Positions 43,566 through 55,856 of a DNA stretch of 64,000 nucleotides are shown here, one piece after another. This DNA is from Litsea cubeba (taxonomy: Eukaryota; Streptophyta; Magnoliopsida; Laurales; Lauraceae). Position numbers and translations under genes: made by a program. Each line of letters begins with the position of its first letter. Within the stretch, counting starts at the first letter, position 1. The stretch covers positions 69,333,578-69,397,577 of the forward strand of contig CM022944.1 in NCBI GenBank assembly GCA_012931725.1. Direction: 5' to 3'. The notes below the pieces were generated by a model. The model did no database searches, was not told the origin of the DNA, and saw nothing but the letters and a program-made list of their open reading frames with translations.

Positions 43566-45021
43566 TTCTCAGACATCTTGATCTTCCACGCTATGACCCG
43601 TATCAGATTCTCTTTTCTCAAGAAGATGTGTGGGATCTCCAAGAGAAAGCTAACTATAAACTCTAAGGAGGAACTAGAAAAGGGAAAGAAAGAAGTGAGC
43701 GTGTGCAACTCTTGCACAAGGGAGTTTGGCGTGCAACACTATGGCTGGTGCTTGTAATGGACGTCCAACTCCTTATTCCTCCTTTTAAAGCTTTCAAGCA
43801 ACCTCTTCTTTTCCAATTAAAATAGAAGTCTCACTTCCATAATAATTGGCAACTTAGTATATCATAATTAGAAGTCTCACTTCAAATATGATTAGTAACT
43901 TTCTAATTCCTTTCTAATTAAGTCTCACTTCCATTATAAATTAGTAACTTACTATTACCATTGTTAGAAGTCTCACTTCAAATAGAAATAGTAACTTTCC
44001 TTTTAGAGTTTAACTAGAATTAGTATCTTTCTAATAACTTGGGCTAGCGTGGGACCACTAGGGATTCCTTAGAAAGCTGGCTCCAACTGGGACTCGCGAC
44101 CCCACATCTCATGAGTAATCCGGGCCCATAATTAATTGTAAAAAACTCCATTAAATAAATGCAATTGAACTCCAGTCTTAGGAATATATTACATAGAAGA
44201 CCCTAAACTTCCATATGATCACAAGTAGGCCCCACCATCAATATCCACGGATCAATTGGACCTGTCTTCCAAACTTAGATCCATATCTTATTATCCTTGA
44301 GCCCCAATTAATTATAATGATCATAGGTACCTTTCCAATTAACTCTTAATCGTAATGAGTGTGTACTTACCAACGATAAATCCATTAATTGGCACAAGGG
44401 GATATTAAAGATAGATTCCATATTGACCTTTGAATGTTCCCATAGCTCTACTACCATGTACCCAAATCACCGAGGCGTTGACCTATAGTTGGCCTCACTC
44501 ATTGGTGACTCAAAACAAATGAATATATAGAAACTTGAGTTCATTAATATCTCAGGATTGAGAGCCTATTGCTAGGGAGTTATGAGAGCAGACCTTAAAG
44601 TAAAGACAGTGTTCATATGGTGCTTCTCATGGTCGTTCAATACATCCAATGTACCAGTATTTTGATCTAGAATCTTACATTCTGATGATCGAGACAAATC
44701 ACACTATCTCATAGTAATCAAAGTACTGTAACCTTGTTAGATTAGATGTCCAGTCTCATCACTGGTTGTGAAGATATTTAAGTATAAGATTTTCTATACA
44801 TATCTCTCATATATGGATCTCATCCATACACATGTATTGCATCGAGTATACTTATGGACCCTGGTTCATTTCATGAACCTTTATGTCATTCGTATTGGTT
44901 ATGCGTAAATAAGTAATATAACACCATTCATCTCATGAAAGGAAAGCATGAATATATTGATAAATAAGAAATTAATCAATTTCTTATATCACTTACTGGA
45001 TTGAGTCCATATAAACTAACA
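43566..45021 (+). mobile_element. Copia LTR fragment related to 39174-40841
   Basis: It aligns in opposite orientation to the solo LTR, from about 300 bp inside its start to the ATAAACTAACA end. The missing start lies where element B's LTR begins, consistent with B having inserted into this LTR and the other half having been lost. Confidence 0.75.
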
Positions 45022-45910
45022 GCGACATTCTATCGATACTTGCAAGACCATTGGCAGGGAGGCGACTTTTAGTCGATACTTTCAATTTTGAAAACCAAAA
45101 GTGAGCTTTCATGCTAACAAACAAAAACAAAAATCGGCTCTCACACAAAAAACCCGGCTCTCATGCAAAAAAAAAAAATTGGCTTTTACGTAAAAAAAAA
45201 TCAAAAACTTGGCTTTCATGCCAAAAACATGGCTTTCACGCTAACAAACCCAAACTTGGCTTTAAAAAAACCTAGGTCTCATGCCAAAAACAAAAATCGG
45301 CTCTCATGCCATAAAAACATGGCTTTCACGCCAAAAATCGGCTCTCATGCCACAAAAACCCGGCTTTCACACCAAAAATCGGCTCTCATGCCACAAAAAC
45401 CTGGCTTTCACGCCAAGAAGAAAATTTTGGCTCTCATGCCACAAAATCTTGGCTCTCATGCCATAAAATTAATATGGCTCCCATGCCAAAACAACCATTT
45501 GACAAAAGATTTTCACAAAATGAAAAACTTTTGATCAAATTTTCAAACAAACATTCAAATGCCAAAACAATCATTTGACAAAAGATTTTCACAAAATGAC
45601 AAGCTTTTGATCAAATTTTCAAACAAACATTCTCAAACTATGCTTGGATTGCTTTCATCACAAAAGGATTTAAATGAAAGGAGGGAATATAAAATAGAGG
45701 AAAAAGTGTGCTAAAAAATTAGTCACAAGCGCTACAAAAAAAACTACCAAAAAATGTGTATTTATGCATGGGGTACCATAAAAAAAGATTTCGTTACAAA
45801 AGAAATCATGAGCTCAGCCAAATATTGCCTCCAGCCAAAGATTCAGCTCCTCAAGTAATCTCCTGACCTTGACTGTCAAAGCTTTCAGGGCATGCTTCTT
45901 CAGAATTTAT
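45022..45910 (-). pseudogene. Opposite-strand Tat fragment encoding a diverged PMD C-terminus
   Basis: Reading the minus strand, 45905 to 45810 encodes LKKHALKALTV...LLEELNLWLEAIFG and a stop. This matches the last ~30 residues of the PMD protein at 13475-13565 (LKKRALESLTD...ELNSWLETIFD). Downstream come the GGC...GCC minisatellite (45119-45480) and a TATCGA repeat (45022-45085), in the same order as after the PMD gene. It is an independent, older Tat insertion in the other orientation, truncated near 45910. Confidence 0.75.
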
Positions 45911-46945
45911 CATAACTTACGGCAGAACGCCTTGACCCTTCATCGGCATAGGAATTAAACTCCATTTTCCTTCCTAGGTTGAGAACCCATTCATTTTTCT
46001 TAGGTCCACCCTACTTGTCACATTAAGGCCCATCTACTTTAATATCTAAACTATTCGAATAGAATGCCTCTCTTGCATGTCATATATCACAACTTTGACT
46101 CCAAATGTTTTGGCCAACCATACACATGAACAAAAATACAATACACTAAAACTAAGATAAAAGAATTTGTGCCATATCCACAATGGGGCCAACCTTAATT
46201 AAAATCTATTTCTCATAAAATTGTTAAATCTCTTACATAGGATGATGCAAAGTTTTACTATGATATATTTTGGGCGCACAATAAAATTTATCGAATATAA
46301 TAGACTTGAACAAAATGCTATAAAATGTTCATATAAATTACTCATATTAAGTCAACCTATTTAAAATTTGAAACCGCTTTTTATATGGGATCTGATAAAA
46401 TCTGAATCTAATAGCTTGACCTCAATAAATTGGAACAAGATTTTAAATAAACTTATATGTTTTATATATGATCAATGGACTCCATCTCCGGTGACAGAAA
46501 AATTTGGAGGGCATTGGCCGGAGGTCCCTCATAACATTACTTTGTTGCAAACAATCCACAAAAAAATGTTATACAGCCAAAGGTCCCCCTCACACTTTTT
46601 CATACCTGAAAATGCCAATTTACCTTTTCTTTAATAAACCAAAACTGTTCAGCGCTCTCGTGCCGATGCGTGCATGACATTATTATCCGACACGTCTCAT
46701 CTTGATATGCGACACATGTAAAGTTTGAGGACACTTTCTTTGCCCAGATTGCAGGGAAACCTCCTACCACTTGCAACAAAAGGTAGTAGCCAGTAAGGTT
46801 ACATGTCCACATTGCGCATTCACGCATCACATGAGTATTGAGTGTATACAAGGTGCATTCACACCAACTATGAGGCCTTTGATAATCATTGTAAATAACT
46901 TGCAACACTAATCCAAAGAATCACACGCAGCCCCTTCTTGCGATT
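45911..46945. other. Unassigned AT-rich sequence
   Basis: There is no convincing gene, LTR or repeat. Short ORFs on both strands lack recognisable motifs. It may be degraded transposon or ancestral intergenic DNA. Confidence 0.4.
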
Positions 46946-47276
46946 GTCTACTACGGCGACGATGGGCGGGGAGCCGGACTTGCAAGGCAACAATGATGGC
47001 GAAGATGGCAGCCTGACTACGACAGTGATTGTCCAGCAATAGGACAGAGCCGCTTCAGGTTCTCTGCTTTTCCTGCTCCAGTGGCGATGAAATCGGATAG
47101 CGACGAGAAACGGGCAGCAGAGGGCAAGTTGCAGTCGTCTTCTTCCTGTAACCAACTTGGCCTGGGAGAAAAGCCCAAGTCGTCTTCTTCTTCGAGTTCT
47201 AGTTTCTGTAACCAGAACTGGACAACAGCCTGCTGCCTTCTTCTTCACTTCCCCTCCGGCCAAGATGGCGCATGTT
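46946..47276. other. Unassigned GC-richer segment with an internal duplication
   Basis: 'gtcgtcttcttc' with 'tgtaaccaact/gaactgg' occurs twice (47132-47160 and 47179-47225). The two ORFs that overlap here on opposite strands have no known motif; neither is called as a gene. Confidence 0.35.
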
Positions 47277-47548
47277 TCAGAACTCAGATAAATTTACGCA
47301 AAACTCAGATAAATTTTATAAAACTCAGATAAATTTACACAAAACTCAGATAAATCTTATAAAAAAACTCAAAACTCAGATAAATTTGTTCCAAAACTCA
47401 GATAAATTAACTAAAAACTCAAATAGATTTGTCCAGAACTAAGATAAATTTGACGAATATTCAGATAAATTTCACAAAAACTCAGATAAATTTTATAAAA
47501 CTCAGATAAATTTACGCAAAACTCAGATAAATTTTATTAAAAAAACTC
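47277..47548. repeat. 20-27-bp minisatellite AACTCAGATAAATTT
   Basis: About a dozen imperfect tandem units carry the core 'actcagataaatt(t)' separated by 'tacgcaaa', 'tataaa' or similar. A few units are degenerate, such as 'actcaaatagattt'. Confidence 0.85.
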
Positions 47549-48522
47549 ATAACTCGCTCTCGCTCTCTCGAGCGCCGGAAAGAGGAAGAGAACTCTCTCT
47601 GGTGACTCTGGAGGATTCCATCGCAGGCAAGGAATTCCACACCTCAGCCTTTGGCCATCAGGCCCAGCGGCCATTGACCTTTCTTCCCCTTCTCCTACTG
47701 CCTCAGCGATCTGCACACAACGGCCACCCATCAGCCAGCACTGCTGCTACCAGCCATTCCCATGCACTCAACGGCCAGCTTATCTCCCTGTAAACTCTCG
47801 GCCACTGCTGACCCTTTTCCCCTTCCAACAATTTCCCCTTGCTGACCGGCCATTACTCTACTGCTCAGCTCCCGGCCATCATGCCCAAGCTCAGTCCCGA
47901 CCATTCCTCCTCCTTACATTCAGCCAGGCCAACATTTCCCCTGCATCTGCTCTTGACCACTCCTCCCGAACCAGCTGCCATTCCCAGTCCAGCATCCAGT
48001 CCCTCCCACTGCAACAGTCCGTAGCCACTATTCCCCCTGCAAACTCAGCCAGCCAGTCCTCTTTCCAGCTCAGTTCTTGGCCAGTTTCCACCACCTGCAC
48101 AGTCATCGGCCATTCTCCTGCACCACCTGAAACTAGCGGCCACTTCTGCCCTCTTCCCCAGTGGGCATTGCTGCCATCCTCCTCAGCCGGCCACTGTTGT
48201 CATCTCCTTGTGTCAGGGGCCACTGCCAGTTTCTTCTTTATTCTCTTCTTCTTGTTCAGTTTGCCTACACCAGTAACACTTCCAGACTCGCAAGAACCGT
48301 TCCCAGCTGCCATTAAACCTGCAACAGCCCCGCTGTTGCCGGCTACAAGCTGCACAAATGGTACAGCGGCCACCTTGCTTCTTCTTCTTCTTCTTCTTCT
48401 TCCTCCTCCTCTTCTTCTTATTCAGCCTGCATAGCACCACTAGCATCTGACTAGACGATTTCTTCTCGGCGGCAGAGAAGGACGAGAAGAAGTGATTCTC
48501 AAAGAAGAGAAATAATCGTGAC
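47549..48522. other. Pyrimidine-rich segment with CGGCCA words and a CTT microsatellite
   Basis: C/T-rich sequence in which 'ggcca' recurs many times, with a CTT/CCT run at 48376-48421. Open frames on both strands reflect composition (Ser/Thr/Pro/Ala). It could be a leader or target DNA beside the Tat LTR that begins at 48523. Function unknown. Confidence 0.4.
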
Positions 48523-49321
48523 TGATGGACCGTATGTTCATGCTCGGTGCTACCGAGGTCGGCAGACGTGGGAGTTCGTTGGGTACGACCCTTTCGCGCC
48601 CAGGGGGCAGGAGCGAGTATCAACATTTTTTTGTGTGGGTGTGCCAGATTTTCTATTTTACTTGGAATTGCAAGTGGTGATCCAGAGATCGACCTTCGCA
48701 AGTAAAAAGGAAATCAACTTCTTTCGAGTTTCCATTGCACATATATTTAAGAAAAGAGACATTTTTTCTTGATTTGCCATGAAAGGCGATTTTTTTGGCA
48801 TTTATAGCCGATTTTTGGCGTTTATAGCCGATTTACAATTCTTATCAATAATGAAAGACGAGAGTTGTGATTTTTGTCTCTTTTAAAAAAAATACAAACT
48901 ATAATGAAAAACAAGAAAAGGAGGATCTAACTTCTCAGGAGATTGTGGGGGACTCGTTCAGATTGATGGTCGCAAGCCATGTGTGGACTTCACCATCATC
49001 CATGCAGATGAGAATAGAGGATGCTCTTGATTCTCTTGGCTTGGCTATAACCTCGGGTTTTTAGAGGACAAAGACCAAGAGGAGGTCCTATGTCCAATAA
49101 ACAGCTAAGTAGACGGGCTGAAAAGCCATGTCTAAGCCATCAGAGGCAAAAGAAGAAGGCAAGGACCATGGGGGGTACCCCCTAAGGGACTTTTGTCACC
49201 TTGAGTGGTGGCCGGTGCAGAACTTCGGTAGAGTTTTCTTTCTTCTTTCTCTCGGATTTTCTGTGCTTTTTTTCTGGGATCTCTATTTTTCTTTCGATAT
49301 GGATTTCTTTGGAGTGCTCTC
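48523..49321 (-). mobile_element. Tat LTR fragment (U5/R side)
   Basis: It aligns with 5114-5955, starting at the same terminal base TGATGGACCG and including the GGC...GCC motifs and 'cctcgggtttttagaggacaaagacc'. It is cut where the TATA box would follow, by the next LTR. It comes from a different insertion, with more substitutions than the two large copies. Confidence 0.8.
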
Positions 49322-50680
49322 TGTTGGGATTGGTGTATGCCCTAAAGCCCACTAGCTGCACTCTCATCTTTTGTTACTGGATATTGACTAGTTATTTAAT
49401 GGAATGACTCTTTTCTACTTAAACATGTACATATGTATGGTTGTGTAAGGCCGATTATTTCTAATAAATGAATTAGGTGTGTAGTGTCTACACACAGATA
49501 GGTCTAATTCACGGACACTGGAAACAACATATTTGTTCATAACTGAGAGATGGAGCTGAGCACTTCATCTTGGTATAAGTTATAATGAGAGACTCTCCTG
49601 TATTCAGGGTGATTTACCTAAGTCATGGCAGGGCTTTCCAGGATTCATCTCATTAGTGCATATGCAATGCATTGAACAGGACCATGGTAGGTGTGATATC
49701 TAAAATAGTACTATCACAGAGAGAGATCAAGTCACCTCATGCTACTGAGTGACCGGTGCTCTTAATCTTGAACATTTGTGGATGAACTGACGAAGTCAAG
49801 TTCTTGTGCTTTAATTCACTATGGGTGAGATTCTTTTCATGGGTCAACAGCTCTGTGTTTTGGGTACTCAGACTTGATCAGTTGGGACGTGCAGATGCAA
49901 TATAGAATCTATGCCATCTAATGATGGAATCATCGTCCCCTTAGAATTATCCGATTAATCATCAAAAACTAAGATCTTAGTATATGGATGTTCCATATCG
50001 ATATTGAATTTGTGGGTCGCTCCCTGGATCAAGAGAATGATGTCCGGATGATGATTATGTTAAGGATATGAAGTTCTAAGGTTTAGATGTGATCGGGAAG
50101 GTTGATATTACATGTGATAACCTGACTCGATTAAGGATCTTACATAGAGGGGCATTCAGGTCATCACACTTAGTAGGTCGAAGACAACCGTCATTTTATG
50201 ATGAGCTTATTATATTATATATTTGTCCTTGGAGTTCAACCATAACTCTTTAGTGGAATGAGTTAAGGTTAAAATGGTCTTAATGTTGCTATGGGTTCAG
50301 CATGGACATTTTGGTCAGTTTGGGAGCCAATGGCAAATATGTCTTTTGGTCCCTTCTCTAGTCACTTACCAAGATTGGCATGGTTTCCTAAAATGTTTAG
50401 ATGACATTTGGATGAATTATTTTAGTGGAAAAATAATTTTGAGTTTAAATTCAAATAGGCCTTTGATGGCATACATGAATTTAATTCTAGATAAATTGTA
50501 TGTGGCCATGGTGTGCATTATCATGAGGGACGTCCATAATGGGATATCCATGGGTAAGGTTTCCAATTTTAAGTAGGTCTCTCTACTTGAAAGGTTGGAC
50601 TCCTCTTTGGATTAGTATTCCTACTAGCAAAACCCTGTGGATAACCACGAAATCACCAAATGCACAGACTGATATGAATT
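49322..50680 (+). mobile_element. Copia-type LTR or fragment
   Basis: It starts TGTTGGGATTGGTGTATGCCC, a start typical of plant copia LTRs, directly inside the Tat LTR. The internal wording (changes of light 'gagag..', 'gatcaagtcacctc', 'aatctatgcc.tctaatg') is reminiscent of the LTR at 39174 but diverged. The right edge is uncertain and no target duplication was found. Confidence 0.5.
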
Positions 50681-50789
50681 ATTTTTAATAAATTTATTAA
50701 TTAGTAAACTTGTGAGTCCTTTTTTTTTGTTGCTAATTTGATCTTTATGTTTTTTTTCCAAATATTTTATTCTTTATTAGGTGAGGCAT

Positions 50790-52142
50790 GAATTGATTAA
50801 AAAAGATCAAATTATCATAGACCTAACAAATTGACCTGATATATTCAAGTGGGACCGAGATGAATGGGGTCCACCATCTTTATTCTAACCATCTATAAAA
50901 TTAAATGATGCGGGCCGGGGCCCATGTATTGATTGATAAAGATCAAATGATCAAATGATCATATACCTCTCAAATTGACCAAACCTAACCTATTTAAGTG
51001 GGACCCCCAAGATGAATGGGGTCCACCATCTATATTCTAACCGCCTATAAAATCATATTATGCGGGATAGGACCCATGAATTGATTAAGAAATATTAAAG
51101 GATCAAATGATCGTAGACCTAATAAATCGACCTAATATATTTAAGTGAGACCCAAATGAATGGGGTCCACCATCTTTATTCTAACCGTTCATAAAATCAA
51201 ATGTTGCGGGCCGGGACCCATTAATTGATTGATAAAGATCAAATGATGAAATGATCATAGACCTCTCAAATAAGTGGGACCCCCAAGATTAATGGGGTCC
51301 ACCATCTATATTCTAACCGTCCATAAAACTATATGATGCGGGCTGGGACCCATGAATTGCTTGATAAAGATCAAATGATCAAATGATCATAGACCTCACA
51401 AATTGACCAACCTAACCTATTTAAGTGGAACCCCCAGATGAATGGGGTCCACCATCTCTATTCTAACCGTCCATAAAACCATATTATGCGGGAAGGGACC
51501 CATGAATTGATTAAGAAAGATCAAAGGATCAAATGATCGCAGACCTAACAAATTGACCAAATAGTTTTAAGTGGGACCCAGATGAATGGGGTCCACCATC
51601 TTTATTCTAACCGTCCATAAAATCAAATGATGCGGGCCGGGACCCATGAATTGATTGATAAAGATCAAATGATCATAGACCTCTCAAATTGACCAAACCT
51701 GACCTATTTAAGTGGGACCCCCAAGATGAATGGGGTCCACCATCTATATTCTAACCGTTCATGAAATAATCTAATGCGGGCTGGGACCCGTGAATTGCTT
51801 GATAATGATCAAAGTATTAAATGAACATAGACCCCACAAATTGACCAAACCTAACCTATTTAAGTGGAACCCCCCAGATGAATGGGGTCCACCATCTTTA
51901 TTCTAACCTTCCATAAAACCATATTATGCGGGATGGGACCCATGAATTGATTTAAAAAGATCAAATGATCAAATGATCGTAGACCTAACAAATTGATCAA
52001 ATATGTTTAAGTGAGACCCAGATGAATGGGGTCCACCATCTCTATTCTAACCGTCCATAAAATCATATGATGCGGGCCGGGACCCATGAATTGATTGATA
52101 AAGTTCAAATGATCATAGACCTCATAAATTGACCAAACCTAA
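50790..52142. repeat. ~145-bp tandem repeat (minisatellite or satellite fragment)
   Basis: Nine copies of AATGGGGTCCACCATCT occur near 50863, 51015, 51159, 51291, 51441, 51585, 51729, 51881 and 52025, so monomers are about 133-152 bp. Units end in 'gacccatgaattgattgataaagatcaaatgatcatagacct'. Two spacings (about 144 and 150-152) recur, hinting at variant monomers. Element C cuts the array at 52143. Confidence 0.85.
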
Positions 52143-53594
52143 TGTCACACCCCGAAACCGGGCCCTGCAGTGATCCGACCTCGGGGTGCGAAATTTTGGG
52201 ATAAATTGAAACTTTTTGTTATAGTTCCCAAGATCCGCGTGAATGAGGATAAACAAATTCCATCACGATCAGAGTATATTTTCGCGGAAGCTACACATGG
52301 TGTTACGACTCGGAATCCGTGGCCATCGGGTTCCGTGTCGCACGCAAACCAATATCACAAAGCCATCACATAAGCAGGCTGGTACAATCATGATCCAAAT
52401 AAACTGAGCTGGTAGTAACAAACTATTATTTCCCACATATTCAAGTTACAATTAACAGATGTCTTAATTACAACCCAAAGAAAAAGGCTACAAAGCCATA
52501 CAACAATATATCCAACTAAAAGAAATACTATCCTCAAGATTTGATACGAACTCCGGTGCCAAACTTGACATCTAGATGATATCAATGGGCAGCCTCTCAC
52601 GTCAGACCGGCGGTCCCACCGCCTCCTCTGATCAAACACCTAAAACCAGAAAGAGAAGAACTGGCACCAAAACAAAAAAGGGTCAGACACGACGGTCTGG
52701 CAAGCAAATAAACAAATAATATGAAAGCAAAGCACACTCGTAAAGCCTGGTGAAATCATCGAAAAATCGAATAAATAGGCTAAACAATAATGACAATAAA
52801 GCATGCTAAAACGATCGAAAGACCGAACATAAATATCAAAACAAGTAAAAGAACAATATCAGATGTACGAATATCTCGAAAAGATAAAAGCCTGCATAAA
52901 ACATTTAATCGTCGGAGATACATTTCAAATCCTGAATAATAGCGACAATATGATAAATGATTGATATCGTAAAACAAAGTAATATGCAGATAAAACACTG
53001 GCAACCACACATAGCTAAATTCTCCTATTACCGAAGTAACAAGAGCACACAGAACGTAGCCACTGAACGTGGTACTAGAAATAGGATCAGAACCGTAGCC
53101 ATACAAATGGGACCGGCAGATCAAAATCAGAACCGTAGCCATACAAATGGGAACCGGCAGATAAAACCGTTGCCATGGTCGGTACAGACGGAATCCAAGC
53201 TGCAGCTGGCGGACAATTAAAGATCCCAAGCCGGGTGATCAGCCCGACAAGGTGACCTAAGCTTAGTGGTGCCTTTAGTTTTCAAAACTCGAACCGATAC
53301 GAATCAAACCATAATACTAATCCCTTTGGCTCAGGGGCTCACACCACATAGCTCTGGCCCCGTCTTGCCTCGAGGTTCTATTTCGAAATCATAGCCTCTT
53401 TGGCTCATGGGCTCGCACTACAAAGCTCTGGCCCAGTCTTGCCTCGAGGTTTCATTTTCAAAATACTAATCTTAACAAAATAATGGTCTCATCGAAGAAA
53501 TCTCGAATGTGACAAACATACTCCAATCTCTTTTCAAATCGAATCGGAGAAAACATACGAATTTCGATGGTGAACCGTTCAAATACACATCAAA

Positions 53595-53664
53595 GTGATT
53601 TGTATAAAATCATACGGTCAATCCTTTCGAACATGGAAAGCCACATGATTTTATAGCAAATCAC
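53595..53664. repeat. Long inverted repeat in LTR C
   Basis: GTGATTTGTATAAAATCAT (53595-53613) pairs with ATGATTTTATAGCAAATCAC (53645-53664) except for one extra base or mismatch, around a 31-nt loop. A second, looser pair ('atctcaatgcaca' 53778 with 'tgcgcattgaga' 53865) lies just downstream. Both are kept in the second LTR (59591-59660). Confidence 0.75.
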
Positions 53665-54374
53665 CGATGCTATTCAAATTAGTTTACCAAAGAGTGCAAA
53701 TACAAATACCAACATATTTTTCTAACTTGAAATGGAATGGAATTATGTAGAATGACTTAATGATTTACCAAGGAACCATCTCAATGCACATTTAACCTTT
53801 AAACATTGATTAATAAAGAGCGCGTTTGATGCCAATGAAAATCCATAATATTTAAATGATAAAGTGCGCATTGAGACTCAGATGATTCCCGGGTAATTCC
53901 ACATACATTCATTCTCACAATGATCCCATTCCCATTTCACAAGTTTTCCAAGTGTTACAAGAAATCCCAAATCTCTTTAAAACAGGCCCATAGCTGGCCT
54001 TAATCCAAGTCCAAAATAATCCTTGAATAGCCCACAAACATATTCTTAAAAATCAATCCAAAACTAATCTTTGAATGACCTACAAAGCAGGTCTTGAAAA
54101 CAGCCCAAAACCGAACTTGAATTGCCCACAAACATACTTTAAAACAACCCCCAAAACTGAACCTTTAAGGGTCCAAGAATCAAGTTTTAAAACAAACCCA
54201 AACTAACCATGAAACAGGCCCGCCATCAAGTTTTAAATCAGTCAAATATCAGGCCCAAAGATGACCCAAAAATCAGGTTTTAAAAATGGCCCCAAAACCA
54301 TCTTGAATCAGGCCCAAAAAGGTCCCTCAAAATCCCCCCAAACCAGGCCCTGAAAAGGGCCCAGAACTGGGCTG

Positions 54375-54470
54375 GGTCCGCTCGAGCGACCCAGGGTCCG
54401 CTCGAGCGGACCCCTCCCAGAACCTGGGCCGCTCGAGCGGCCCACTGGGTCGCTCGAGCGGACCCAGTTC
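54375..54470. repeat. CGCTCGAGCG palindrome cluster in LTR C
   Basis: Four CGCTCGAGCG cores occur in 90 bp. GGGTCCGCTCGAGCGGACCC (54394-54413) is a perfect 20-bp palindrome and GGGCCGCTCGAGCGGCCC (54426-54443) a perfect 18-bp one. The second LTR lacks one core through a ~21-bp deletion between repeats. Confidence 0.9.
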
Positions 54471-55839
54471 TGTCTGGGTCCGGGATGGGTGCAGATTATG
54501 CATTTTTGCCCCCCTTTTTCATTCCTTTTTCTTCCCTTCTTTCATACTTGATTCCAAGATCATTTTGGACCCTCCCTTGACCTTCCAAACACATCAAATC
54601 CCTATTCATTAATCCTTCCAATTGATCAAACACCACACTTTTAAAATCAAAGTTTTCCCCCATTCTTAAAACACAACACTAAACACAAAGAAGGCTAAGT
54701 TTCAAAGTGTCCAAAGTGAAATCAAACTTCCATATTCCTTGTAAAACAATAATACAAGTTGAAATCACACATCATATTACTCCATTTGTCCACAACAAAT
54801 CCATGAAACATAAAAACATTAAAGCATAGCATGAACAACATGATATGAAACAAAATACATGAGACCATCATATTAATTGGAAATTCACTTGCCTTGGTTA
54901 AGAGAAGATGTAAATCACTCCAAGATGGTGCTCTTAAAGCCCCAAGCTCCAAAATCACAAAACCCCCAAAATGGCTAAAGAAGAAGCCCTAGAAACCATC
55001 ATTTTCAAATCTCCATGAAAACCCATTGCATGAATGATGAAAACACTCTAAATAAGGAGGAAAATGAAGATCTAAAGTTTGGAAAGCAATTGCAAACCTT
55101 GAAAAGCCCAAACGAAGAAGAGAAGCATGGATGAGGGATTTTCCTTAGCTCAAAATCCTTGAAAATAGGGTCTTTGGGAAGCAAAGAGGGAGGAGAAGAG
55201 CCCTAGGAGATCAATCCTCCACAAAATCTCCATGAGATAGGTGATTCAGAAGAGAGAGAAAGAGTGGAGGGAAGAGAGGGAAAAACCCTCCCCACTCTTG
55301 CTGAAAACGAAATGAAGGAGAAGAAGAGGGGGGTTCCCTTCTTATAAGATGGGTCTTGTGGGCTCCAATCTTCACAAGGCTGAAACTCACATTTGCGGGC
55401 CCCGAACGAAAACGACGAAGAAGACAAAAACGATCAGCGAAATATCTAGTTTCCAAAAAGTATATTTTCCCCCAATTCTGAAATTTTCGAAATTTATGGA
55501 CAGATTTAGTGAAAATGTCATTTTTGCCCTTTTTTTCTCGAAAAACGTGATTTTTGAGCATCAAATCAAAATGGTCAAAACATGAAAGTTGTTAAACTTC
55601 ATAAAATGAGTCAAAATACACCAAATCCAGAATTTTTAGAAATCAAAAGTAATTTCTCATAAAAATACATATCATAGGGACCGGGTCAAACTAAAGTCAA
55701 CGGTCTTCAAAATCTCTAAGGCTAAGGAAAAATCTAGTCAAACTCAAAAACAAGGTCAAACTAAATCAAATCTCGCTTAAAAAGCCAAACCACGATTAAA
55801 ACAATACTAAACAGAGGAATTGGGGGTCAGGGTCTTACA

Positions 55840-55856
55840 TCCTCCCCCCCTTAGAA
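55840..55856 (-). other. Polypurine tract of element C
   Basis: The minus strand reads AAGGGGGGGAGGA then the LTR start TGTAAGACCC. The same tract follows the second LTR at 61815. Confidence 0.75.

Larger units (their letters stand above)
52143..55839 (-). mobile_element. LTR of element C, first copy
   Basis: On the minus strand it starts TGTAAGACCCTGACCCCC at 55839 after a PPT and ends GGGGTGTGACA at 52143. At 3.7 kb it is unusually long. It has a TATAAG near 55341-55346, a palindrome cluster (54375-54470), a strong stem-loop (53595-53664) and the superfamily block (53200-53275). The left flank CCTAA (52138-52142) is a candidate target duplication, but its partner lies outside the window. 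Confidence 0.85.

Noticed and set aside
46886..47263. 125-codon arginine-rich minus ORF
   Set aside because: It overlaps an 83-codon ORF on the other strand, has no motif and sits across an internal duplication.
47549..48434. Ser/Thr/Pro-rich plus-strand ORFs
   Set aside because: They are short, overlapping in several frames and explained by C/T-rich composition. No start context or domain is visible.
52780..53229. 149-codon hydrophobic minus ORF in LTR C
   Set aside because: It lies inside an LTR, is shortened to 114 codons in the second copy and has no family resemblance.
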